The notes beneath the pieces were generated by a model, which ran no database searches, was not told where the DNA came from, and saw only the letters and a program-made list of their open reading frames with translations. A stretch of 9,997 nt of DNA from Firmicutes bacterium CAG:124 (lineage in GTDB: Bacteria > Bacillota > Clostridia > Oscillospirales > Oscillospiraceae), in the NCBI GenBank assembly GCA_000432135.1, contig HF990551.1:1-9997 (forward strand). The letters run 5' to 3'. The translations under genes and the position numbers were made by a program. Position 1 is the stretch's first letter. Each line of letters opens with the position of its first letter. Of this stretch, positions 1 through 5,848 are shown in pieces.

Positions 1-46
1 CGGTCACATCATGAGTTTTCAGATACACCCTAGGACAAGACTGTGA

Positions 47-80
47 CGTTCGGTTTATACGAAAAAACCAAAACCGAACG
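47..80. repeat. 10-bp perfect inverted repeat at the left edge
   Basis: CGTTCGGTTT at 47-56 is the exact reverse complement of AAACCGAACG at 71-80, with a 14-base A-rich loop between them. Neither strand has a T-run directly after the stem, so it is not a standard intrinsic terminator. It may be a transcription end of a gene left of the window, a protein-binding palindrome or part of a repeat element. The function is unknown; the symmetry itself is certain. Confidence 0.6.
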
Positions 81-86
81 CATCTG

Positions 87-121
87 GTAGGGGCGGGGCT
101 CTGCTCCGCCCAGCAGGATAC
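87..121 (+). repeat. GTAGGGGCGG palindromic repeat, copy A
   Basis: The unit begins GTAGGGGCGG and folds into a hairpin (91-111: nine-base arms with one mismatch around TCT), then continues GCAGGATA. A second copy in opposite orientation lies at 257-290, sharing the first ten bases and the later GC-GGAT segment but with a different palindrome core. Sharing the edges while the core drifts with its symmetry kept is the pattern of a dispersed palindromic (REP- or MITE-like) element. From memory, repeats starting TAGGGGCG are common between genes in clostridial gut bacteria; this was not searched. Confidence 0.55.
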
Positions 122-180
122 GGTGGTTTTATGAAGCTTTACGGCGAACTCGTATGCACTTGCCTGCTTAACTGCCGGGG

Positions 181-194
181 CGATGTGGGCATCG
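181..194. repeat. Short palindrome CGATG-TGGG-CATCG
   Basis: Five-base perfect arms (181-185 and 190-194) enclose TGGG, preceded by GGGG. It sits between the two GTAGGGGCGG copies and has the same G-rich start followed by palindrome, so it may be a third, decayed unit of the same family. A stem this short can occur by chance. Confidence 0.3.
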
Positions 195-256
195 ACCGCG
201 ACAACCAGCCGTGCGGACACTTACGGATTCGCCGCAGATTTCTGAAAAAAGCACTG

Positions 257-290
257 CATCCCGCAGGCGGACAGAGTCGTCCGCCCCTAC
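257..290 (-). repeat. GTAGGGGCGG palindromic repeat, copy B (inverted)
   Basis: Read on the minus strand from 290 this begins GTAGGGGCGG, continues through a hairpin with perfect seven-base arms (266-272 and 279-285) and ends TGCGGGATG. It pairs in inverted orientation with copy A at 87-121, giving a segment of about 200 bp bounded by inverted repeats. No transposase lies between them, so a non-autonomous element or two independent insertions are the likely explanations. Confidence 0.55.
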
Positions 291-326
291 GAACCGACCT
301 TCTGCAAAACAGGTCTTATAACGAAA

Positions 327-361
327 CAACAGCCGCTCCCGGAGTGAACCGGGAACGGCTG
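327..361 (-). terminator. Intrinsic terminator of the pheS-pheT operon
   Basis: It starts 11 bases after the pheT stop codon. The stem is 13 bp (349-361 with 330-342) around a six-base loop. The single imperfect position is a U-G wobble in minus-strand RNA but a C-A mismatch in plus-strand RNA, so the hairpin belongs to the minus strand. The following T-run (GTTGTTTCG) is only moderate. Confidence 0.7.
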
Positions 362-372
362 GTTTTATGTCT

Positions 373-2757
373 TTATCGCAGTGTCACGCCGAGGTCGTTT
401 TTGAGCTTTTCCAGAACGGAGTTCGTGACACCGGTGGTGTCCTCGTCGGTGAGCGTGCGGTCGTCCGCGCGCAGCTCAAGGCTGAACGCAACGCTCTTCT
501 TGCCCGGTGCAATGCCGGGGCCGCGGTAGATATCAAACAGCTGGATGGAGCGCAGCAGCTTGCCGCCCGCCTTCTTGATGCAGGCTTCGAGCATACCGAC
601 GGTCATCGCCTCGTCGCACACCAGCGCCAGATCGCGGCTGACGGTCGGGAACTTGGGCAGGCTGTGGAACACACGTTCCGGTGCAAGCGCAGCCTGCAGG
701 CCGGTGAAGTCCAGCTCCGCGACGTAGACCTCGCCGTCGATGCCGTAGCCCTCCGCGACCAGCGGGTGGATCTGACCGATCACGCCGAGCTTTTTGCCGT
801 CGATGATAATATCGGCGCAGCGGCCCGGATGATAGCTCGGGTTCTTCGTGTCGGCGATATACGCCGCCGGATGCACGTTCAGCTGTTCAAGCAGCGCGTC
901 GATCTCGCCCTTGAGCGTGAAGAAATTCTCATGCTCGCCATACGTGCCGAAGATCATGCGCTTCGGCTCGTCCGGCAGCTTCTGGCCCTCGACCGGCAGA
1001 TAGATCTTGCCGATCTCATAGAGCTTGACGCCCTTGTTCTTGAACGCATAGTTGCGGGAGAGGATATCCAGCATACTCGGCAGAATGACCGTGCGCATGA
1101 TGGAGGTATCCTCGCCGAGCGGATTGACGAGCTTGACTGTTTTGCGCAGCGGGCTGTCCGCCGGAAGGCGGATGGCGTCGAACGAGGACGGGGAGACGAA
1201 GGAATACGTGATGATCTCGCTGTAGCCCAGCGCTCTTGCCGCCGCACCGGCGGCGTTTTCCAGCTTCTGCTCGTCGGAATAGCCGCCCATGGTGGTCGCG
1301 CCGCGCATGAGTGTGGTTTCAATGTTGTTGTAGCCATAATACCGGGCGACTTCCTCCGCGATATCGGCCATCACGCGCAGATCGGGCCGCCAGGACGGGA
1401 CCAGGATCATGCCGTCCACGACGGGAACTTCCTCGCGGCGCAGATACTCGATCATATCCGCCTCGGAGATATCCGTGCCGAGCAGCGCGTTGATGCGCTC
1501 CGGCTCGAGCTTGACCGTGACGGGCTGCGGAACATAGTTCAGCACGTCGATCATGCCGTCCATGACCTCGCCTGCGCCAAGCAGCTCGACCAGCTCGCAC
1601 GCACGGTTGACGGCGGGGACGGTCAGCATCGGGTCAATGTCCTTTTCAAACTTCGCGGACGCGTCCGTGCGCATACCGAGCGCCAGCGCCGTCTTGCGGA
1701 TAGAGGAACCGAGAAAGTTCGCGGATTCGAAGACCACGTCGACCGTATCGTCCACGATCTCGCTGTTTTCGCCGCCCATCACGCCCGCAAGGCCGACCGG
1801 CTTCGTCTCGTCGGCGATGACGAGCATATCTGGCTGAAGCGTGCGAACATTGCCGTCCAGCGTCGTGAGCGTCTTGTCCTCGCCCGCACGGCGGACGACG
1901 ATTTTGCCGCCCTTGACATAGCGGTAGTCAAATGCGTGCATCGGCTGGCCGTATTCGACCATGACGTAGTTCGTGATATCGACGATATTGTTGATCGGAC
2001 GGATGCCCGCCGAGCGCAGACGCTGCCGCATCCACTTGGGGCTGGGCGCGATCTTGACATTGCGCACCATACGAGCCGTGTAGCGCGGGCACAGGTCGTC
2101 CGCCTGCACATCAACATCAAGCAAATCGCAGAGATTTCCTTCCGCGCCGCCCTTGACGACCGGCTCATGGTGCTTCATCGGCACGTTGAACGCGGCGGCC
2201 GTCTCACGGGCGAGCCCGATGAGCGAATAGCAGTCCGGGCGGTTGTTCGTGATCTCGAATTCGACGATGGAATCATCGTTGCCGATGACGACGTTCATAT
2301 CCTCGCCGACCTCGCAGCCCTCGTCGTTCAGAATCCAGATGCCGTCGGCATACGCCTCCGGGCAGTCATGCTCGGTCAGGCCAAGCTCCTTGTAGGAGCA
2401 CAGCATACCACAGGATTCCACGCCTCGCAGCTTGCCCTTCGTGATGTGGATGCCGCCGGGCAGGTACGAATTGTGCTGCGCGACCGGAACCAGATCGCCC
2501 TCGTGCACATTCTGTGCGCCCGTGACGATCTGCACCGGCTCACCGGAGCCGCAGTCGACCATGCAGACCCACATATGGTCGGAGTTTTCATGCTTTTTCA
2601 TCGACAGGACCTTGCCGACGACGACGTTTTTGATCTCCGCGTCCATGCGCTCGGTCGTCTCGACCTTCTGACCGGCGAGGGTCATGACGGAGTCGTATTC
2701 TTTATCCGTAGCCGTGATATCAACGAATTCACGGAGCCATTTTCTCGAAATATTCAT
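373..2757 (-). CDS. pheT: Phenylalanine--tRNA ligase beta subunit PheT
   Basis: This is the beta subunit of the cytoplasmic alpha2-beta2 enzyme that charges tRNA-Phe with phenylalanine using ATP. The 794 residues match the usual bacterial length (about 790-800) and show the expected order. An N-terminal segment (MNISRKWLREFVDI) leads to an EMAPII-like tRNA-binding domain at about 40-150. The B3/B4 editing region follows at about 215-385 (INNIVDITNYVM at 255-266, QPMHAFD at 271-277, GVMGGENSEI at 325-334), then B5 at about 405-475 (PSWRPDLRVMADIAEEVARYYGY). A non-catalytic synthetase-like core spans about 490-690, and a C-terminal FDX-ACB anticodon-binding domain about 697-794 (FPTVSRDLALV). 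The start is set by AAGGAGGG six bases upstream, which overlaps the TAA stop of pheS. The genes are 12 bp apart and surely co-transcribed and co-regulated by the T-box. No damage is seen. Confidence 0.98.
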   Translation of the reverse strand: MNISRKWLREFVDITATDKEYDSVMTLAGQKVETTERMDAEIKNVVVGKVLSMKKHENSDHMWVCMVDCGSGEPVQIVTGAQNVHEGDLVPVAQHNSYLPGGIHITKGKLRGVESCGMLCSYKELGLTEHDCPEAYADGIWILNDEGCEVGEDMNVVIGNDDSIVEFEITNNRPDCYSLIGLARETAAAFNVPMKHHEPVVKGGAEGNLCDLLDVDVQADDLCPRYTARMVRNVKIAPSPKWMRQRLRSAGIRPINNIVDITNYVMVEYGQPMHAFDYRYVKGGKIVVRRAGEDKTLTTLDGNVRTLQPDMLVIADETKPVGLAGVMGGENSEIVDDTVDVVFESANFLGSSIRKTALALGMRTDASAKFEKDIDPMLTVPAVNRACELVELLGAGEVMDGMIDVLNYVPQPVTVKLEPERINALLGTDISEADMIEYLRREEVPVVDGMILVPSWRPDLRVMADIAEEVARYYGYNNIETTLMRGATTMGGYSDEQKLENAAGAAARALGYSEIITYSFVSPSSFDAIRLPADSPLRKTVKLVNPLGEDTSIMRTVILPSMLDILSRNYAFKNKGVKLYEIGKIYLPVEGQKLPDEPKRMIFGTYGEHENFFTLKGEIDALLEQLNVHPAAYIADTKNPSYHPGRCADIIIDGKKLGVIGQIHPLVAEGYGIDGEVYVAELDFTGLQAALAPERVFHSLPKFPTVSRDLALVCDEAMTVGMLEACIKKAGGKLLRSIQLFDIYRGPGIAPGKKSVAFSLELRADDRTLTDEDTTGVTNSVLEKLKNDLGVTLR

Positions 2758-2762
2758 GTCGT

Positions 2763-2770
2763 ACCCTCCT
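2763..2770 (-). promoter_or_regulatory. pheT ribosome binding site overlapping the pheS stop
   Basis: On the minus strand the sequence is TAAGGAGGGTACGACATG. The pheS stop codon supplies the first A of the Shine-Dalgarno core, and the ATG of pheT follows six bases after GGAGGG. This arrangement favours translational coupling and equal output of the two subunits. Confidence 0.85.
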
Positions 2771-3798
2771 TAGAACTGAGACAGGAAGCGAATGTCGTTT
2801 TCGAAGATCATGCGCATATCGCTGATCTTGAACCGGCGCATGGCCATACGCTCAAGGCCGATGCCGAAGGCAAAGCCGGAGTAGATTTCCGGGTCAATAT
2901 CGCAGCCGGCCAGTACCTTCGGGTGCACCATACCGGCACCCAGCAGCTCGATCCAGCCCTCGCCCTTGCAGGTCGAGCAGCCCTTGCCGCGGCAGTTGAA
3001 GCACTGCACGTCGACCTCACAGCTCGGCTCGGTGAACGGGAAGTGGTGCGGGCGGAAGCGGACAACGGAATCCTGGCCGTACATGGCCTTGATGAGCGTC
3101 TCAAGCGTGCCCTTGAGATCGGCCATCGTGATCCCCTTGTCGATGACAAGGCCCTCGATCTGGTGGAACATGGGGGAGTGCGTCGCGTCGACCTCGTCCT
3201 TGCGATACACGCGGCCGGGGGCCAGAATGCGGATGGGCGGCTGGCCGATGGCCTCCATGGCGCGGATCTGCATGGGGCTGGTCTGCGTGCGCAGAAGGAC
3301 TTCCTCGTCGTCCGTCACATAGAACGTGTCGCTGCGGTCGCGGGAGGGGTGGTTCTCGGCGATATTCAGCTTGGTGAAGTTATAGTCGGCAAGCTCGACC
3401 TCCGGGCCGTCGAGGATCTTGAAGCCCATGGAGATAAAAATATCCTTGGCCTCGTCGAGCGCCTTGTTCATCGGATGCCGGTGACCCAGCTGGACAGGGG
3501 TTCCGGGGATGGTCACGTCGATGGCCTCGGCCTCCAGTCTGGCCTCCATGGCCTTTTCTTTCAGTTCGGCGCGGACGGTTTCGATTTTTTCCTCAATGGC
3601 GGCGCGGACGTTGTTCGCGGCCTGACCCATGACGGGGCGCTCCTCTGCGGACAGCTTGCCCATCGTCTTCAAAACGCCGGTCAGCTCGCCCTTCTTGCCG
3701 AGAAAGCGCACGCGCAGCGCGTCCAGCTCCCCGGCGTCCTTGACGCTTTCCAGCGCGCCGAGCGCTTCCTGCCGGATTTTTTCGAGTTGTTCCTTCAT
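2770..3798 (-). CDS. pheS: Phenylalanine--tRNA ligase alpha subunit PheS
   Basis: This is the catalytic alpha subunit, a class II aminoacyl-tRNA synthetase. The chosen ATG gives 342 residues, normal for the family, and has AAGGAG nine bases upstream. A longer frame exists from a TTG at 3828, but that codon lies in the T-run of the leader terminator and has no ribosome binding site. The N-terminal coiled coil (1-90) that contacts tRNA starts MKEQLEKIRQEALGAL. Motif 1 lies at about 105-135 (GHRHPMNKALDEAKDIF, MGF, GPEVE). Motif 2 is at about 195-220 (GRVYRKDEVDATHSPMFHQ), with the HHFPFTEPS segment at 251-259. Motif 3 is at about 309-322 (GFAFGIGLERMAM), with Ala310 in the phenylalanine pocket. 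Cys266, 269, 274 and 277 form a CxxC-x4-CxxC knuckle that could hold zinc. It is first in the pheST operon, behind a T-box leader. Confidence 0.98.
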   Translation of the reverse strand: MKEQLEKIRQEALGALESVKDAGELDALRVRFLGKKGELTGVLKTMGKLSAEERPVMGQAANNVRAAIEEKIETVRAELKEKAMEARLEAEAIDVTIPGTPVQLGHRHPMNKALDEAKDIFISMGFKILDGPEVELADYNFTKLNIAENHPSRDRSDTFYVTDDEEVLLRTQTSPMQIRAMEAIGQPPIRILAPGRVYRKDEVDATHSPMFHQIEGLVIDKGITMADLKGTLETLIKAMYGQDSVVRFRPHHFPFTEPSCEVDVQCFNCRGKGCSTCKGEGWIELLGAGMVHPKVLAGCDIDPEIYSGFAFGIGLERMAMRRFKISDMRMIFENDIRFLSQF

Positions 3799-3826
3799 AA
3801 ACGAATGCTCCTTTTCGTGATAATAC

Positions 3827-3868
3827 AAAAAAATAAGCCCTCCGCCCGGAATCGGGACGAAAGACCAT
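3827..3868 (-). terminator. Conditional terminator of the pheST T-box leader
   Basis: In minus-strand RNA, GGTCTTTCG-CCC pairs with GGGCGGAGGGC, with one bulge and several G-U pairs, around GATTCC, and is followed by a seven-T run (3833-3827). Its 5' side begins just after the T-box, and the T-box antiterminator is expected to compete with it. The run ends 28 bases before the pheS ATG. Confidence 0.8.
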
Positions 3869-4094
3869 GCTTCCGCGGTACCACCCGCTGTTCGCAGAGA
3901 ATCTGCGCTGCTTTCTGCCCGGTAACGGCGGCAATAACCGGCGCGTCCTAGTAGGGGAGCGACCCCCGTTCAAACGGCAGCTCACGAGAGAAAGCCCTGC
4001 GGCCCAACCGGGAGGCGGCTTCCAGCAAAACCCGCCCTCTCTGTACCCGGCCCTATCGGACAGGACAGCTCGATCCTCGCTTTTTCCAGATATC
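3827..4094 (-). promoter_or_regulatory. T-box leader (tRNA-Phe sensing) of pheST
   Basis: The conserved T-box GGGTGGTACCGCGG lies on the minus strand at 3886-3873, upstream of pheS. It pairs with the NCCA end of uncharged tRNA to form the antiterminator. Going 5' to 3', the leader shows a G/C-rich stem I arm with CAGAGAG near 4045 and GCTGGAAGCCGCC near its tip. Next come two hairpins (CCGTT/AACGG near 3965-3977; GGGG-TCGC-CCCC near 3953-3966), a CCGG-rich segment that could make the stem II pseudoknot, and a perfect hairpin at 3893-3907 just before the T-box. A terminator at 3827-3868 ends it. A TTC triplet at 3992-3990 is a candidate Phe specifier, but I could not confirm its place in the specifier loop. 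Family knowledge: uncharged tRNA-Phe allows read-through into pheS-pheT. Confidence 0.92.
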
Positions 4095-4100
4095 AGATGC

Positions 4101-4129
4101 ATTTTAGCACAACAACCGCCGTTTGGCAA
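4101..4129 (-). promoter_or_regulatory. Sigma-A promoter of pheST
   Basis: The -35 box is TTGCCA (4129-4124) and the -10 box TAAAAT (4106-4101), with an optimal 17-base spacer. Transcription should start near 4094, giving a leader of about 296 nt before pheS, a suitable length for a T-box. It lies only about 20 bases past the T-run of the upstream symporter terminator. Confidence 0.82.
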
Positions 4130-4131
4130 CA

Positions 4132-4148
4132 GCTTTTTCGGAAAAAGC
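4132..4148. repeat. Palindrome GCTTTTTC-G-GAAAAAGC
   Basis: Eight-base perfect arms flank one central base. It begins three bases upstream of the pheST -35 box and contains the distal T-run of the symporter terminator. It could be an A/T-rich upstream promoter element, a protein-binding site, or simply part of the termination region. Confidence 0.45.
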
Positions 4149-4179
4149 ACAGAAAACCCGGCGGCTGCGCGCCGCCGGG
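4142..4179 (-). terminator. Strong intrinsic terminator of the symporter gene
   Basis: A perfect nine-base stem CCCGGCGGC/GCCGCCGGG (4157-4165 with 4171-4179) has a five-base loop and is followed on the minus strand by TTTTCTGTGCTTTTT. It begins nine bases after the symporter stop codon and insulates the pheST promoter from read-through. Confidence 0.9.
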
Positions 4180-4188
4180 AGAAATTTC

Positions 4189-5727
4189 TTATTGCAGTCC
4201 CTTGCCCGCTTTGACCTTGTCGAATTCCGCCTCGATCTGTGCGTCAGGCTCTGCCGTGAGCAGGGAGACGGCGACGATCACGATCACGCTGAAGACGAAC
4301 GCGGGCAGCAGCTCATAGATGCCGAACATCCCGCCGAGGGGCTTCAGAACGAGCTTCCAGAAGAAGACCATTGCGCCGCCCGCGACCATACCCGCGATTG
4401 CGCCCTGATATGTCGTGCGCTTCCAGAACAGGCACAGGAGCATCAGCGGGCCGAAGGCCGCGCCGAAGCCCGCCCACGCAAACGACGTGATGCCGAAGAT
4501 GGTCGAGTTGGAGTTCCAGGCGATCGCCATGGCGACGATGGTGATGAGCACCAGCGTGATGCGCGAGCACCACATGACCTGCTTCTCCGTCGCATCCTTC
4601 TTGAACACGCCGCGATACAGGTTCTGGCTGACGGCGCTGGCCGAGATCAGCAGATACGAATCAGAGGACGAGATCGCCGCGGCCAGCACGCCCGCGCAGG
4701 CGAAGCCCGCGAGGATCGGCGGCAGATAGGACGTCGCCGCGTCAATGAAGATATTTTCCGCATCGTTGTTGGACAGATAATCAAGCCCCGCGACGCTGCG
4801 GCCCACGACGCCGATGAACACGGCGGCGGCCATCGAGATCACGACCCAGATGATCGCCACACGGCGGGAGCGGCCCAGCTCATGCTCGGAGCGGATGCCC
4901 ATGAACCGCAGCAGCACTTGCGGCATACCGAAATAGCCAAGACCCCACGCAAGGCAGGACGCAATGGACAGCGCGCCGTAAGGACGGCCTGCACCAAAAA
5001 CGTTGACCTCTGTGGTCGAGGGCGTCGCCGTGCGCACCATGGAGAAGAAGCCGTCAATGCTCTTCGCGTTTTCGATGACTGTGTTCAGTCCACCTGCGGA
5101 AACGACCGACAGGATCAGGATCAGCACCAGCACCGTGACCATCACAACGCCCTGCATGAAATCGGACGCGCTCTCGGCCAGATATCCGCCGAGGAACGTG
5201 TAGGCCAGCACGAACACGGCAGCGACGATCATCATGCCGCCGTAGGAGAAGCCGAACAGATTTGCGAACAGCTTGCCGCACGTGGACAGGCACTGCGCCG
5301 CGTAGACGCTGAAGAAAATGATGATAATGAGTGAGCAGATCGTCATGATGATCTTTTTCTTCTCATGGAAACGGTTCGAGAAGAAGTCCGGCAGCGTGAA
5401 TGCGTTCACGGCGATGGAATACCGGCGCAGCCGCTTCGAAACGATCAGGAAGTTGAGGTACGTGCCGATGGCAAGCCCGATGCATGTCCAGCCCGCGTCC
5501 GCAAGGCCCGTCCAATACGCAAGGCCGGGCAGCCCCATCAGCAGATAGCCGGACATATCGGACGCCTCCGCGCTGAACGCCGTGACCCACGGGCCGAGGC
5601 TGCGTCCGCCGAGAAAATACGACTCGGCATCCTTATTCGCGCGTCCGGCAAAATAAATGCCGATGCCGACGACAGCGGCCATATACAAAATCATGGCCAG
5701 CAGATGCTGCAGATTTGCTCCACTCAT
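4189..5727 (-). CDS. putP: Sodium/proline-type symporter (SSF family, PutP-like)
   Basis: This is an integral membrane transporter of the sodium:solute symporter family that couples Na+ entry to solute uptake. Proline is the likeliest substrate. The 512 residues compare with 502 in E. coli PutP. Segment 42-68 (GRSLGPWVTAFS, ASDMSGYLLMGLPG) closely follows E. coli PutP, including the Asp (D57 here) important for Na+. GGYLAESASDFMQG (180-193), WGLGYFGMPQVLLRFM (261-276) and the Na2-site region AGVLAAAISSSDSYLL (345-360) are also PutP-like. About 13 hydrophobic segments are expected. The start is the ATG at 5727, with GGAG nine bases upstream. An in-frame ATG at 5760 would add 11 residues but lacks a ribosome binding site and lies in the promoter. 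It is divergent from a LysR regulator that probably controls it. The substrate is inferred; a pantothenate or other SSF solute is less likely. Confidence 0.9.
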   Translation of the reverse strand: MSGANLQHLLAMILYMAAVVGIGIYFAGRANKDAESYFLGGRSLGPWVTAFSAEASDMSGYLLMGLPGLAYWTGLADAGWTCIGLAIGTYLNFLIVSKRLRRYSIAVNAFTLPDFFSNRFHEKKKIIMTICSLIIIIFFSVYAAQCLSTCGKLFANLFGFSYGGMMIVAAVFVLAYTFLGGYLAESASDFMQGVVMVTVLVLILILSVVSAGGLNTVIENAKSIDGFFSMVRTATPSTTEVNVFGAGRPYGALSIASCLAWGLGYFGMPQVLLRFMGIRSEHELGRSRRVAIIWVVISMAAAVFIGVVGRSVAGLDYLSNNDAENIFIDAATSYLPPILAGFACAGVLAAAISSSDSYLLISASAVSQNLYRGVFKKDATEKQVMWCSRITLVLITIVAMAIAWNSNSTIFGITSFAWAGFGAAFGPLMLLCLFWKRTTYQGAIAGMVAGGAMVFFWKLVLKPLGGMFGIYELLPAFVFSVIVIVAVSLLTAEPDAQIEAEFDKVKAGKGLQ

Positions 5728-5751
5728 AACGCATTTCTCCGTTTCTTTCTC

Positions 5752-5780
5752 TTGACACATTACAAATATTCATGTATAAT
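5752..5780 (+). promoter_or_regulatory. Perfect consensus sigma-A promoter of the LysR gene
   Basis: TTGACA (5752-5757), exactly 17 bases, then TATAAT (5775-5780): all twelve consensus positions match. Transcription should start near 5787, 62 bases before the regulator's ATG. A promoter this strong in front of a regulator suggests that it is held down, for instance by the LysR protein on the palindromes here. Confidence 0.85.
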
Positions 5781-5785
5781 ATCAA
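5757..5785 (-). promoter_or_regulatory. Probable promoter of the symporter gene
   Basis: The -35 box TTGATA (5785-5780) and the -10-like box TAATGT (5762-5757) are separated by 17 bases, giving a start near 5750 and a short leader before the ATG at 5727. The -10 box is weak, as expected for an activator-dependent gene. It occupies the same bases as the lysR promoter on the other strand. Confidence 0.5.
5766..5782. promoter_or_regulatory. Palindrome over the lysR -10 box (possible operator)
   Basis: ATATT (5766-5770) and AATAT (5778-5782) are perfect five-base arms around seven bases, covering the TATAAT of the lysR promoter and touching the symporter -35. A bound regulator would block both promoters. 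The spacing does not fit the T-N11-A rule, so it may be a secondary site or chance in A/T-rich DNA. Confidence 0.35.
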
Positions 5786-5791
5786 GGAACT

Positions 5792-5810
5792 TCATAATAT
5801 GCGCGTATGA
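5792..5810. promoter_or_regulatory. Candidate LysR-type binding site (T-N11-A)
   Basis: TCATA (5792-5796) and TATGA (5806-5810) are perfect five-base arms around nine bases, with T5795 and A5807 exactly 11 bases apart, the core rule for LysR-type sites. The centre is about 51 bases upstream of the predicted symporter start, suiting activation, and just after the predicted lysR start, suiting self-repression. The regulator itself is encoded 39 bases away. Confidence 0.55.
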
Positions 5811-5848
5811 TAACACGTTAAAGTGAAAAAAGCAAGAGGTTTTTCAGT

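Larger units (their letters stand above)
1..329. other. Gene-free stretch rich in palindromes
   Basis: No reading frame here has a credible protein. The plus-strand frame opening at 131 lacks a ribosome binding site, is rich in Arg, Cys and Pro, and runs on into the antisense of pheT. What the stretch holds is an inverted repeat (47-80), two inverted copies of a GTAGGGGCGG palindrome (87-121, 257-290) and a small palindrome (181-194). The first 40 bases match nothing I recognise. Confidence 0.6.

Noticed and set aside
131..529. A 132-codon plus-strand frame at the left end
   Set aside because: It has no ribosome binding site, is low in hydrophobic-core character, runs through the pheT terminator and ends antisense to the pheT coding region.
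3799..3828. Upstream TTG start extending PheS by ten residues
   Set aside because: The TTG falls in the T-run of the leader terminator with no ribosome binding site. The ATG at 3798 has AAGGAG nine bases upstream and gives the normal PheS N-terminus.
367..3951. A 1194-codon open frame on the plus strand, antisense to pheT and pheS
   Set aside because: It lies in the mirror frame of two unmistakable genes, is extremely rich in Asp, Arg, His, Val and Ala as expected of antisense GC-rich codons, has no ribosome binding site, and crosses the pheS-pheT junction and leader. Stop codons are simply rare in this mirror frame at this base composition.
3947..3970. TAGTAGGGGAGCGACCCCC resembling the GTAGGGGCGG repeat family
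   Set aside because: It is one of the hairpins of the T-box leader and lacks the GGCGG continuation and the GGAT tail, so the likeness is probably chance.
4123..5334. A 403-codon plus-strand frame antisense to the symporter
   Set aside because: It has Arg/His/Asp/Glu-rich composition, no ribosome binding site and no recognisable domain, and the opposite strand encodes a clear SSF transporter.
5728..5760. Upstream ATG extending the symporter by eleven residues
   Set aside because: It lacks a ribosome binding site and overlaps the promoter boxes; the ATG at 5727 has GGAG and fits the PutP family N-terminus.
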